From IMG/VR virus record IMGVR_UViG_3300001680_000001, positions 1 to 45,207 of that record: a stretch of 45,207 bases of DNA; one strand, written 5' to 3'. Positions 1-8,581 of this stretch are shown here, piece after piece. Position numbers and translations under genes: made by a program. The stretch is from a virus. Each line of letters begins with the position of its first letter. Position 1 is the stretch's first letter. The notes beneath the pieces are model-generated. The model was not told where the DNA came from. It did not search any database and saw nothing but the letters and a program-made list of their open reading frames with translations.

Positions 1-91
1 CTTGCACTTCGGACAATGTTTGTCCATAGAAGAACTCTACGCTAATCGACGACGACTCTATCAGATTTGTAACAAGAGCATCGCCGCCAGG
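1..91. repeat. Left copy of the 91-bp terminal overlap
   Basis: These 91 bases are identical to 45117-45207. The repeat lies inside a coding sequence, and joining the ends at it restores one uninterrupted reading frame. It is therefore best read as assembly overlap from a circular or circularly permuted genome, not as a functional terminal repeat. A true short terminal repeat cannot be excluded without read data. Confidence 0.95.
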
Positions 92-1432
92 GAAGCAGTA
101 GTTTTCCATAACAGAAGTGGAGCTTGCCAACTCGCCCCAGTTCCATGCTGGATTACCAGTGCCGGTTAAGTCTGGCGTTCTGGACGCACCACTTAACTCC
201 CAGTAACCGTCAACAAACCTTTTCTCGGTACCCTGCTTTCCTTGAACAACGTATCCGAAGGTCATGGCTGGCCGAACCTTCATCGAAAAGTTGTACCGCC
301 TGCGCCCTTTAAGTTGAATGACACCGATCACCTTGTAGCTGGCGCGCTGCTTTACTTTCTGCGTGAGGTCGGTCACCTTGATCCATGAGCGCGTTTTCGA
401 CACACCATCTGGGCGGGTTGCAGCGTACTGTCCTGTTGGGTTGTCGCCTATCCAGGGATTGTAGCTGTAGCCACTGCCAAACGTAGGCTCACCAAAACTG
501 TTGCCGTTAAAAAACTCATCGTCCCAAACAATAGGGTTGGTATCAACGAACAGACCAAGACGAATGAACGCGGACTCCTGCATACCCTCACTAATGACAC
601 CTTTCTCGCCAATCATATTGGAGTCGTACATGTGCCATCTGCACTCGTGTTCAACGATTTGGAGATCATCCTCGTCTGGGTCATACGTTTCTAATATCTC
701 AGCAGCAAGGCGTGTTGTATTTGTACCATGCACCCTAAGTGCGGGGGTCATAAAGTAGTTGCCCTTTACTTGGGCTGTGATGACTGCAACACAGGGTTCA
801 TCTACATACACGCCGCCAGCAGCATCGGGAACAGTGAGCCAGCGGGACCAACATTCATCTTTAGGGAACCTCCCCATAGGCGAAGCGGTCGGGGGCCAGT
901 CAGTAACAACTGCGCCATCAATCGTCTGGTAGTATGAAACAGGATCAGCGAACCCCTGCTCTTGAAAGTCATAGTACATGGAGCCACCTGGATAACCAAG
1001 CAGTTCAAACGGATGCTTTACAGGGTGGTTGTACTCCATGCTGTTTTTGGAGGCACCCACCCCCTCTGTGGAGCCGGTTGTAAGAGCATCCGTAAGAGCA
1101 TCCACAACATCTTCCACAAAACTCGTTCCGCCGTCAAACCCAAAAACCACAGTGGAGCCTTTAACGAACGTGATCGCCGCCGCCCCCGAGATCCAGTTGT
1201 TCTCAAATGTACCGTTCACCCCAGTCATTTCAGAGGATGAGTGCGATGACGATCCAGCATTGAACCCTATGATTTTTCCGCTTGTGTACCTGCGGACCTT
1301 AAACTTGTTGAACTTGCCATCAAAGTCCTCATCCTTGATGTTCTCTTTAAGGAAGGTTTCAAGTTCCTCAAAGTTTCCATCAACAATGCTTGCGTCAAGC
1401 TCGCCTGAGACTGGATTCAATACAACTGGCAT
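1..1432 (-). CDS. Fibre-like structural protein, N-terminal 477 residues; gene continues at the right edge
   Basis: An open frame starts at ATG 1432, in a TAATG overlap with the stop of the upstream gene, and runs without a stop to base 1. Across the circle junction it continues to a TAA at 45070-45072, giving 492 residues in all. The start and the composition (Gly, Ser, Asp, aromatic) suit a virion surface or fibre protein. Residues about 1-50 form a short helical stretch followed by a charged Lys/Asp/Glu segment, similar in layout to the next two genes. The middle is probably beta-rich. No catalytic motif or known family was recognised. It sits after the hub/nozzle genes and before the ejection genes, so a tail-fibre or receptor-binding role is inferred from position only. 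Confidence 0.85.
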   Translation of the reverse strand, partial: MPVVLNPVSGELDASIVDGNFEELETFLKENIKDEDFDGKFNKFKVRRYTSGKIIGFNAGSSSHSSSEMTGVNGTFENNWISGAAAITFVKGSTVVFGFDGGTSFVEDVVDALTDALTTGSTEGVGASKNSMEYNHPVKHPFELLGYPGGSMYYDFQEQGFADPVSYYQTIDGAVVTDWPPTASPMGRFPKDECWSRWLTVPDAAGGVYVDEPCVAVITAQVKGNYFMTPALRVHGTNTTRLAAEILETYDPDEDDLQIVEHECRWHMYDSNMIGEKGVISEGMQESAFIRLGLFVDTNPIVWDDEFFNGNSFGEPTFGSGYSYNPWIGDNPTGQYAATRPDGVSKTRSWIKVTDLTQKVKQRASYKVIGVIQLKGRRRYNFSMKVRPAMTFGYVVQGKQGTEKRFVDGYWELSGASRTPDLTGTGNPAWNWGELASSTSVMENYCFPGGDALVTNLIESSSISVEFFYGQTLSEVQ

Positions 1433-2223
1433 TAGTTATCCCTCGCTACCACTGAAAGGTAAAGACGGTCGTACCTTGAGGTCTGGGTTACATGCAGACC
1501 GTAGCTTAAATCGGCACTATACACACGATTCTTACTTGCGTTCAGATTAAACATCATGCCCAGCTTCGTGACGTTTGCCAGGTCTTGCTTGGATAGCAGA
1601 ACGGTGCATATAACGGGGCCACCGTAGCTCGCGGTGTGTGGCCTGTCGTAGCTGCCCACCCCAGTTTTACTGAGCGTAGACGAGTATTGCAGGAACGGGT
1701 GAAAGACTAATCCATCCGAAGGGTTTGACGTGTACGGGCGCTGTTCACCGTCAGCCTGAAACCCAATACCGATACCCGCCGGTCTTCTATAATCAACGAG
1801 AGGAACCCATGCTCCACTACGGTAGACGGCGGGGGCGACCTCGCTATTGGAGCTAAACGAGTACGGGTAGTACCAGATCGTAAACTCTACAAGGTCAACA
1901 CCAGGCTCATCGCCATCTATGCTGTACTCAATCTCAAGGGTATTGTCAGACTCGGATGGCGTGTCCCTGTACAGCGTCCACCCCGCTCCCCCTGTCCCGA
2001 GTCCAGACACAGCGCCCCTACTCCATATCGCGTTACCGCAGTCCTTAAACATGAGGATGACGGGCGGTTTCTTTAGATGCCTAAACCGTATGGACTCATC
2101 ACTTAGGTTGTCAGACGTGAGCTTGTCGGAGTTTATGTACGCCCGGAAGTCGTCACGAATACTATTGTACGAGGCTTCACTTGGTTTTGAACCGAGGCGC
2201 TGGGAGAAAGTAAAGCGGGGCAT
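1432..2223 (-). CDS. Putative fibre or tail-associated structural protein (263 aa)
   Basis: It starts in a TAATG overlap with the preceding gene and ends in another TAATG overlap with the following one, so it is tightly coupled within the late operon. Residues 1-50 are helical and contain an INSDKL...NLSDESIRFRHL stretch of the kind found where phage fibre proteins attach or trimerise. The rest is rich in Tyr, Ser, Gly and Val, as expected for a beta-sandwich. No enzyme motif is seen. Position in the tail region supports a structural role; family unrecognised. Confidence 0.8.
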   Translation of the reverse strand: MPRFTFSQRLGSKPSEASYNSIRDDFRAYINSDKLTSDNLSDESIRFRHLKKPPVILMFKDCGNAIWSRGAVSGLGTGGAGWTLYRDTPSESDNTLEIEYSIDGDEPGVDLVEFTIWYYPYSFSSNSEVAPAVYRSGAWVPLVDYRRPAGIGIGFQADGEQRPYTSNPSDGLVFHPFLQYSSTLSKTGVGSYDRPHTASYGGPVICTVLLSKQDLANVTKLGMMFNLNASKNRVYSADLSYGLHVTQTSRYDRLYLSVVARDN

Positions 2224-2972
2224 TACCTGTTTCTCCTATGGATAGTAAGTGTCGATGCTTTTATTGAGAACGTAGCGCCAGGGTTGCAGTAAATGATAAC
2301 ACCTATGTTTCCGGTAACTCTTGGTACTGAGGCTGCGCCAGAGCCGGATAGGTGTATGTAGTCGCCAGACCCTATGCGGGAGCCAACCAACCATTTCCCA
2401 GTGGTAGTCCACTTGGTACGCCTGCGGGTACCGAACCTCGCAAGTTGAGTGTAGTCGTCGTACAGAAGCTCATAAGCCTTGTTATCTTCGCCAAGCCCTC
2501 CCCAATCCTTACCTCGTGCGTTGGAGTTAGAGATCGCCGTATTGTTGTGCCAGCCCATCTCAGCCTTAAAGTCCTGGGCTGTCCCAACGATTTGATCTCC
2601 TATGAACGCAACCCCTCCAGCATACCGATGATCCCCGAAGCCAGCAGTCGTCTCGCCAGTTGGCGACAACGTAAGCGACCAAGTGACCCAGTAGTCACCA
2701 AAAGCATCCATAGAGACTATCTTCTTAGACGCTGACGTTATGGTCCCTGTGGCTCCCTCCAGAACGCCAGCCGGATCTGTGGATAAAGCGCCCGCGCTGA
2801 ACATTTCAATGAACGCATCTATCGTAAACTTCTGTCTGCCAAACTGAGCGCGGGCGATGTTGTCAGAGTCGAGGTACGACATGCGGTTAGCCCACTGTAG
2901 CCACCCCTCCCACAGCTTTCGTTTGTCTAACGCGTAGTTTTCGTCGAACCTGTGAAGTCGAGTCTCAAACAT
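2223..2972 (-). CDS. Putative fibre or tail-associated structural protein (249 aa)
   Basis: The ATG at 2972 lies in a TAATG overlap with a short upstream frame. The first 50 residues are helical with a LDSDNIARAQFG element that resembles the segment at the same place in the next gene. The remainder is Gly/Thr/Ser-rich and probably beta-structured, ending in a basic tail. No known family was recognised. It lies directly downstream of the gp10-like hub gene and upstream of two further fibre-like genes, consistent with a tail-tip component. Confidence 0.8.
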   Translation of the reverse strand: MFETRLHRFDENYALDKRKLWEGWLQWANRMSYLDSDNIARAQFGRQKFTIDAFIEMFSAGALSTDPAGVLEGATGTITSASKKIVSMDAFGDYWVTWSLTLSPTGETTAGFGDHRYAGGVAFIGDQIVGTAQDFKAEMGWHNNTAISNSNARGKDWGGLGEDNKAYELLYDDYTQLARFGTRRRTKWTTTGKWLVGSRIGSGDYIHLSGSGAASVPRVTGNIGVIIYCNPGATFSIKASTLTIHRRNR

Positions 2973-3121
2973 TACTTCACCTCAACTATTGGCTTGTTCC
3001 TGGGAGCCTGTCCGTAAACCTTCATCGTCAACTGGTGCTGTCTGTCGGTCTTTGGCGCAGGTCTGGACGTGGAGCCTTTAGCTCTCAAGAGTACAGTTTC
3101 GTTTCTATTCCGTAGGCGCAA
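2972..3121 (-). CDS. Possible small coupled gene (about 49 aa, TTG start)
   Basis: Between the hub gene and the 249-aa gene lies a short open frame ending in a TAATG overlap with the latter, the same junction used by most late genes. A TTG at 3121 has an AGGG ribosome site 7 nt upstream; a later TTG (3088) or ATG (about 3025) is also possible. The product is basic and Pro/Arg/Lys-rich, with no recognisable domain. The coupling geometry is the main reason to take it seriously. It could instead be a leader that only keeps ribosomes on the message. Confidence 0.4.
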   Translation of the reverse strand: MRLRNRNETVLLRAKGSTSRPAPKTDRQHQLTMKVYGQAPRNKPIVEVK

Positions 3122-5303
3122 GATTAGTCCCTATTCCGTACTCAATGCCGATGGCCTTAATGCGTTGAGGCCCGCTGAACGTAAACCTAATGTCGTGCTT
3201 GAACGCCGTCACATTCTTGCGCATATCAACCTCGATATGGAAGTCGTTGGGGCCAACCCAATCAGAGCCATCCCAGGTTGATGTTCCATCGTTATAGTGC
3301 GGGTGATACTGGATGTCTTTCGTGACGGTAGACTTGGATGGGTAGGATACCGCGCTCCCTGTCCTGCTCTCAAACTCGTTAGAGCCGGTCACTGTTACAG
3401 CTACATCATTCTTTGATGCTGGCTCAAGGAATAGGGAGAGGCCGCTAAGGGTGCTCTCCCTCATAATCCCGCCCGACTTGTTTAGGATACCCCGCACATG
3501 AACCCTGGACTCCGCATAGTCGTTGCCCCGGTACATGAAGTAAATGGAGTCAGAGACACCTAAGATGTACTGACCGGATACCGCCATGTCTCTCACCGAC
3601 TCCTCAACTTGAAACCAGCGAGACGTTGGCAGGTGGCACATCAGCACAAAGTTGTTCTCGTCTGCCGTCATCTCCTTTCGGATAGACAAGAAGTACCACT
3701 CACCCTGCACAACTGAGTTCTGAACGTCGTGCCAGCGGTCGATGTAGTCGCCCTTTAAGAAGTAGGGAGACTTGGTTGGCGCGAACGCCTGGCCATCAAA
3801 CAGAAAGAACCCGTCATTGAACAGACCAAACGCACGGTCACCGAAGACTGCAAAGCTACGACCGTAGTAAGAGCCTTTGTTCTCATGCGTTTCCAAATGA
3901 GCAATAGCGCCTTCACTGGTAAAGTATAGAATCTCAGCAGTAGAGTGAGTCACGATCAAGAGCCGGTCACCAAGGGGCAGCAGCGCCTCGATTGTGTCCC
4001 GTGCCTTGTACGAGTTTGACGGTCTAAACTGGCCCTCCTTGCCCGCGTCAGAGAACATCATGCGCTCTTTGCGCAGGGGATCTCTCAGGATGACACGGTT
4101 GCCCCACGAAGCAATCAGGTCAGTTGACGGAGGCCCACGAACGCCACGGTCCAGAGCGGGGGAGTTAGCCAGAACCGAGTCTCCATTTATAGACGTGTGC
4201 CGGGTACAGTTGACATTGTTCTGAACGTAGTCCTGGTAGAACACCTCTTTACTGTTCGCCTTGTCTGGATGCAGGTCGAGCGTCTTATACAGGATACAGC
4301 CAGCGATGTGCCAATCGTGCTTGGGTGGTCGCCAGTAAACTGTTGACCAGTGCTTACCGTCCCAGTCAGCTAACGATACACGCTCCATCACGGACTGTTC
4401 TGGCATCCCTGGCCTAACGACTACAGCGGCGTTCTTTGGAACCGTTACGATTTGGGTCGCTGCCGACTCAGGACCAAGGTTCCCGTTCCGGTCAAAATAC
4501 TGGACCTTCCAACTCCATGACGTATCGTTCCAGTTGGCTGGGTCGTGGTAATCGCCAGAAGAATGAAGCCCATGGTAGTGGCCACCAGGCTCGTACTCTA
4601 TAGGCCCAGAATACCAGATACCAGGGTTTCCCCAGTAGCCGTACCTGCTAAACCTACCACCATACAGTTGCCCCACAGGGACGCTTTTCCCAACAACATC
4701 AATAATATCAGCAGACTGCTCACCTGTAGATGTATACCATGGCGTGCGTCCAACACTTACTGTTGGCGGGTCGGGTATCTCAGTCACGCCCAGTGGAACA
4801 ACGTCCTGAAACCCATCCCAGGTCAGGACGGGGTCACCCAGGTTGGCGATGATTAGACGGTTCTTGTGGACGGTTAGGGTTGGATAGCTTGCGCCATCCC
4901 TGGTCACACCAACAAAGGTGTAAAGAACCCGGTACCCGTTACCCTCAACCACACAGAACTGGCTGTCCTTCACAAACACAATGTGCTGTTGACCAGACGA
5001 GTCTCTGTAAATCCGTATGCGGGTAAACTTACCAGTGGGCGGCTGAGTGTAGACGTTAATGGCTGAACCAACCGAACCAGGAGACTCCGGCAGGTCGAGC
5101 GGGCTGGTGTCACTTCCAGGCTGTATTGGTTCAACCGTAACTGGCCGAAAGTACGGAGACTTCCCAGGATAGTTAACGAGGTACCCCTCGCCATCTGGGT
5201 AGAAGTTTACCGTTTGCTCACCAAGAACTGTGCCGTCAGTCTCATGCTCGTGGCTAAGACCGTCCAGCGGAACCAGTATGGTTTGCTTAACAAGCTCTGA
5301 CAT
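3105..5303 (-). CDS. Tail hub/nozzle protein, P22 gp10-like (packaged-DNA stabilisation type)
   Basis: This 732-residue protein follows the gp4-like adaptor, as in P22-type podoviruses. The N-terminus resembles the start of that family (an ordered strand, then EQTVNFYPDGEG). Repeated blade-like blocks follow, for example VHKNRLIIANLGDPVLTWDG near residues 147-166 and ASWGNRVILRDP near 390-400, consistent with the beta-propeller of tail hub proteins. No transmembrane segment is present. It is expected to close the portal/adaptor channel and carry the fibres. The start is coupled by TAATG to the preceding gene. The gp10-like assignment rests on layout and these motifs; confidence in a tail hub role is fairly high. 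Confidence 0.78.
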   Translation of the reverse strand: MSELVKQTILVPLDGLSHEHETDGTVLGEQTVNFYPDGEGYLVNYPGKSPYFRPVTVEPIQPGSDTSPLDLPESPGSVGSAINVYTQPPTGKFTRIRIYRDSSGQQHIVFVKDSQFCVVEGNGYRVLYTFVGVTRDGASYPTLTVHKNRLIIANLGDPVLTWDGFQDVVPLGVTEIPDPPTVSVGRTPWYTSTGEQSADIIDVVGKSVPVGQLYGGRFSRYGYWGNPGIWYSGPIEYEPGGHYHGLHSSGDYHDPANWNDTSWSWKVQYFDRNGNLGPESAATQIVTVPKNAAVVVRPGMPEQSVMERVSLADWDGKHWSTVYWRPPKHDWHIAGCILYKTLDLHPDKANSKEVFYQDYVQNNVNCTRHTSINGDSVLANSPALDRGVRGPPSTDLIASWGNRVILRDPLRKERMMFSDAGKEGQFRPSNSYKARDTIEALLPLGDRLLIVTHSTAEILYFTSEGAIAHLETHENKGSYYGRSFAVFGDRAFGLFNDGFFLFDGQAFAPTKSPYFLKGDYIDRWHDVQNSVVQGEWYFLSIRKEMTADENNFVLMCHLPTSRWFQVEESVRDMAVSGQYILGVSDSIYFMYRGNDYAESRVHVRGILNKSGGIMRESTLSGLSLFLEPASKNDVAVTVTGSNEFESRTGSAVSYPSKSTVTKDIQYHPHYNDGTSTWDGSDWVGPNDFHIEVDMRKNVTAFKHDIRFTFSGPQRIKAIGIEYGIGTNLAPTE

Positions 5304-6619
5304 TAGAACGGGTACTTAAGCGAAGATGTAAAGTCGTCTGCGGACGAGATGGGAGAGTAAAACTTGTACTCCCACGATGACGGGTCCAGCCTGCGATCAT
5401 CTCCGTCCTGTGCGAGAAGAAAGTTAAGCTGCTCCCGTACTGCGCCCTGCATCATACGAAACTGCTTTGGGTCTTTGTTCTGAATGGACTGCTTCATAAG
5501 AAAATAGAGGTGGAACACCTCAATAAACTCACGCTGCCGACCCAGCTTGATGATCTGCTTCTCATCAGGCAGACCCTCCCAAGTGTCGATGTGTAGGCAC
5601 TCAACGCGCAGGTACTCGTCTGGCGCTGGGTACATAACTGTGCGCGACCATGTACCGTCATAGTATCCAGGTGATGTGGACTCAAGCGTAGAGTCTGATA
5701 CGGTGAGCGACACGGAGCCGGTGGCTAAGGGTGTCTGCTCAGCGTGCATAAACGCCGGGTTCCTGGTGTACTTATCCACAACCTTAGTGATGTACAGTCG
5801 TCGGACATACGTTGTCTCAGTGGAGTGGTGCAGCGTAGGGCTGCTATACGATATGTTAGCTCGCGGTAGCGCCGTCGTAGGGGCGAACTCCACCGATGGG
5901 CCTGGGGCACTCTCCTGACCCGTCTCCGTATCATAGAATGTGTAAAACGCCCGGTGAGTACCAGCCGTCGCCACAGCGGTTGAGTCAGCAACAAGGGAAA
6001 CAGATGGAGCGTATAGGGGTGCGATTACATCAAAGTCATCCACATGGTACGCGAGCGGCCTGCCTGAATCACCGTAGTACCAGCGGGGGTCAAGGCCACG
6101 CTTAAACCGGTAGATTTGCTCATCGGTTAGGTGCTCGATCTTAACGTCGTCAACACGTATTGACTTGATGCCGTTCGTCTTGTACGCCAAATCCCTACGG
6201 TAGAAGGTGATGGTGTTGCCAGCCGAGCTTGTGGTGACGATCTTCTTATCCAAGTACACCCGATTGGTATTACCCAGTGGGGCTATGCGTGTACACCGGT
6301 ACCACTCATCCGATATGTAGACGTACCTGCCAGTGTGCTGGTATGTAACGGCTGCAACGTTGACTGCTGTGGACTCAATGTAGTCAGTGCCCTGCACCCA
6401 GCTAAACGTCTCTGTGGCCGCAACAGAGATTATCTGTGGGGTGGCTACAAAGTCTCCACCCGTTTGTGTTTCAGTGACACGGAAGTTCCAAGACCAGGGC
6501 AATCGCCTGACCTTGGAGTACACGTCCTCCAACCAAAGCATGACCCTGTCCTTACCGGACGACTGCCCATGGTCCTCCATGAACTGATTGATGAGGTCAA
6601 TAACCTTGTGTTGGGCCAT
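5303..6619 (-). CDS. Head-tail adaptor, P22 gp4-like
   Basis: The 438-residue product begins with a helical region (residues about 5-40) ending in RLPWSWNFRV, a pattern common in podovirus head-completion adaptors that bind beneath the portal. A long beta-rich middle and a helical C-terminal part (about 350-410, with QFRMMQGAVREQLNFLL) follow. It overlaps the hub gene by a TAATG junction and starts 2 nt after the upstream small gene. Order capsid-small head proteins-adaptor-hub matches podovirus virion assembly. It is longer than P22 gp4 and may carry an extra beta domain. Confidence 0.7.
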   Translation of the reverse strand: MAQHKVIDLINQFMEDHGQSSGKDRVMLWLEDVYSKVRRLPWSWNFRVTETQTGGDFVATPQIISVAATETFSWVQGTDYIESTAVNVAAVTYQHTGRYVYISDEWYRCTRIAPLGNTNRVYLDKKIVTTSSAGNTITFYRRDLAYKTNGIKSIRVDDVKIEHLTDEQIYRFKRGLDPRWYYGDSGRPLAYHVDDFDVIAPLYAPSVSLVADSTAVATAGTHRAFYTFYDTETGQESAPGPSVEFAPTTALPRANISYSSPTLHHSTETTYVRRLYITKVVDKYTRNPAFMHAEQTPLATGSVSLTVSDSTLESTSPGYYDGTWSRTVMYPAPDEYLRVECLHIDTWEGLPDEKQIIKLGRQREFIEVFHLYFLMKQSIQNKDPKQFRMMQGAVREQLNFLLAQDGDDRRLDPSSWEYKFYSPISSADDFTSSLKYPF

Positions 6620-6621
6620 CT

Positions 6622-7008
6622 TTAGCTCGCGGTTTCAGAGAATACAAACTTGACCGGAGGTGGTGTTCCTGGTGCTGTAGTGCCAGCCTGACCCAAGGTG
6701 GTCGTGCAGACGGCAGTAACGCCATTTGCGAACAGCACTCCAGGGAAGAAGTTGTACACTCTGTTTACGTTCGCCTTACAGAGCAAGATAATGTCAGCGT
6801 CATCTGTTCCCGCTACTGCGGAGGCTGCGTTGTACAGCTTGATGTAAACGTCCGTACCGAATGGGGCGTTGGTAACCTCCACGGAATGAATGTAAGCAGA
6901 GCCACCAGTGATGTTGTTGATGCCAACACCAGCAGCACTCGTAAGTCCAGACTCGGACGCGATAATCGTCTTTACTGGGTTCGTTGAGAATGTAGTTTCA
7001 AGTGCCAT
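6622..7008 (-). CDS. Small beta-rich virion protein, paralogue of the adjacent gene (128 aa)
   Basis: Starts in a TAATG overlap with the upstream gene. The core VYIKLYN...GTDDADIILL...NV...FPGVLFANG aligns by eye with VYAKFFN...GTDEPSILML...NV...SSGVAFSTG in the neighbouring 121-aa protein, so the two look like a tandem duplication. The composition (Val, Thr, Gly, Ala; few charges) suits a beta-sandwich decoration or head-fibre protein. No enzymatic motif. A role on the capsid surface or as a trimeric fibre is inferred from position. Confidence 0.8.
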   Translation of the reverse strand: MALETTFSTNPVKTIIASESGLTSAAGVGINNITGGSAYIHSVEVTNAPFGTDVYIKLYNAASAVAGTDDADIILLCKANVNRVYNFFPGVLFANGVTAVCTTTLGQAGTTAPGTPPPVKFVFSETAS

Positions 7009-7373
7009 TATTCTGCCATCACCCTAATGATTACATTGTTGACTGGATTAACGGCGCTTGAGGTTGCCTTACCAGCAACACAAGCAAGGCTAAGGCCAGT
7101 GGAGAACGCCACCCCAGAAGACACGGTCAAAACCTGCCGAACATTACCCCCGACAAGCATCAAGATGGATGGCTCATCGGTTCCGACTGTAACATTCGTG
7201 CTATTGAAAAACTTAGCGTACACAGGCGCGTTGTTGTTGCTGTTGTCTACGTCAAATATGTAGCTTGCAGCAGCACCGCCCAGGACGTGATTCTCAGGCG
7301 TAGCGTTGGCCTGCGTATCGACAACTAACTTGTCAACGTATGGATCGCTCTGAGAGGTAACTGAAGTGGCCAT
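7008..7373 (-). CDS. Small beta-rich virion protein, paralogue of the next gene (121 aa)
   Basis: ATG 7373 is preceded by AGGA. The ending overlaps the next start by TAATG. Its middle (residues about 45-100) shares the pattern VY.K..N...V.GTD...I..L...NV..V....GV.F..G with the 128-aa product. It lies after the capsid and decoration-like genes and a hairpin at 7390-7419. Probably a structural beta-sandwich; decoration, head fibre or tail component cannot be separated from sequence alone. Confidence 0.8.
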   Translation of the reverse strand: MATSVTSQSDPYVDKLVVDTQANATPENHVLGGAAASYIFDVDNSNNNAPVYAKFFNSTNVTVGTDEPSILMLVGGNVRQVLTVSSGVAFSTGLSLACVAGKATSSAVNPVNNVIIRVMAE

Positions 7374-7389
7374 AATAAAATCCTATGAA

Positions 7390-7419
7390 AGTCAGGAGGC
7401 CATGACTGACCCCCTGACT
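7390..7419 (-). terminator. Intercistronic stem-loop after the capsid cluster
   Basis: AGTCAGG at 7390-7396 pairs with CCTGACT at 7413-7419, and two further G-C pairs can extend the 7-bp stem. In the minus transcript it is followed by CTTTCATAGGATTTTATT, too weak a U-tract for a strong terminator. It sits in the 53-bp gap between the 245-aa gene and the 121-aa gene, so it may attenuate transcription or protect the 3' end of the capsid message. Confidence 0.4.
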
Positions 7420-7426
7420 ATGTAAC

Positions 7427-8164
7427 TTAGCTGATTGGCGGAAGCCGCTCAGGCAAACGAAGGTCGAGAAGACCTACTGTAGTCGGTGCAGCAGCATTGG
7501 GGTCAACCCGAACAACACCGAACAGTGAACGTCCGTAGTTGTCTGTCAGCGGGGCTTCACCGGTACCATGAGCAGTATTAGTGAACTCACCATCAGCAGC
7601 ACAGGTCATAAGGTCACCAGCAGCAGTTACGCCAACATCATCGAAGTCAGCAACTACCGTACCACTGCGGACAAGCCACACACCAGCACCCTCGGGGATG
7701 GTGGTTGACACGAACGCATCGGCAGCCAATGACGAAACGCCATATTCGCCAATGGCAGCTTCACCGAAGGAGTCAACCCCAACGAGGAAATACTTGCCAA
7801 GCGAAATACCAGCAACAGTGCTGTGCGTATCCGCAGCACCAGCCAGTGCGCCGTCCTCACCAATCATTCTACCAACGGTAGCTGTAACGGTGAGAGCGCC
7901 TGCACCAGCGGGCTGGGTGTAGAACACAAGGTTTAGAAGGTACTTGTAAGTAACGTTAAGCACGGTTTCAGTGTAGATGACCTTGCGCTCACGGAGGTAC
8001 AAGTCCTGACGATCTTGGTCTTCACTGTAGAGGGTAACCTCGGCAGCGGGGATCAAGATGTTCGGATCCTTGAACATCGAGTGAGGGCTTAGGTCGGTCC
8101 ACGCCTGGGGACCGTGCCCATCGTATGTGCCGACAAGCGTAGCAGCGTCTGAACGAACTGGCAT
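7427..8164 (-). CDS. Putative head decoration protein (245 aa)
   Basis: It starts in a TAATG overlap, with GAGGTGG as ribosome site, directly after the small gene that follows the major capsid gene. The N-terminal third is mixed and ends in a strand (YLLNLVFYTQPAG). The rest is Gly/Ala/Val/Thr-rich, with a domain near residues 115-235 that resembles the small beta-barrel head-decoration proteins only in general composition and location. No catalytic residues are evident. Abundant expression is likely, as it lies next to the capsid gene. Confidence 0.7.
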   Translation of the reverse strand: MPVRSDAATLVGTYDGHGPQAWTDLSPHSMFKDPNILIPAAEVTLYSEDQDRQDLYLRERKVIYTETVLNVTYKYLLNLVFYTQPAGAGALTVTATVGRMIGEDGALAGAADTHSTVAGISLGKYFLVGVDSFGEAAIGEYGVSSLAADAFVSTTIPEGAGVWLVRSGTVVADFDDVGVTAAGDLMTCAADGEFTNTAHGTGEAPLTDNYGRSLFGVVRVDPNAAAPTTVGLLDLRLPERLPPIS

Positions 8165-8580
8165 TATACCACCTCAATATAGTTGATTGCGATTTTGCAG
8201 GTATCAGCACCACCTGTGACGGACGCGACTCTTGCAGTGAGTCGTGCGCCAGAGGCGATGACGGGAATGGAGATAGGGAGCGTCGAGGAGGCAGCTACAG
8301 CACCACCGACCGAGATTGACGAAATGACAACCTCGGCAGCAGCAGCGCCAGTTGCGAAGTCAACAGTGTACCTGTCAGCAGCACTAAGGGCGTAAACACA
8401 GAGGCTTTCGATCTTAGTTTTTGCTGTCAGGGCTGCCGCGATCACAACATAGGCACCAGCTACATTTGCTCCCGCACCACCCGTTAGTGTTATCTCGCCA
8501 GTGGCGGGAACCGCCTTAGAGGACTGATGAGTATACTCAACAGTATCCTTTATTCGTCGTGCGATCATCATGCTTGACAT
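8164..8580 (-). CDS. Small head-associated protein (138 aa)
   Basis: The ATG at 8580 is preferred over an upstream in-frame codon inside the capsid gene: GGAG sits 6 nt before it and it begins two bases after the capsid stop. After a short basic N-terminus the protein is almost wholly Ala/Gly/Val/Thr/Ser with alternating hydrophobic residues, as in a beta-sandwich. It lies between the capsid gene and the decoration-like gene, suggesting a decoration or capsid-cementing function. Family not recognised. Confidence 0.75.
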   Translation of the reverse strand: MSSMMIARRIKDTVEYTHQSSKAVPATGEITLTGGAGANVAGAYVVIAAALTAKTKIESLCVYALSAADRYTVDFATGAAAAEVVISSISVGGAVAASSTLPISIPVIASGARLTARVASVTGGADTCKIAINYIEVV

Positions 8581-8581
8581 G

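Noticed and set aside
1-91. Short direct terminal repeat of a T7-like phage
   Set aside because: It sits inside one gene and is only 91 bp; assembly overlap explains it with no extra assumption, though coverage could decide.
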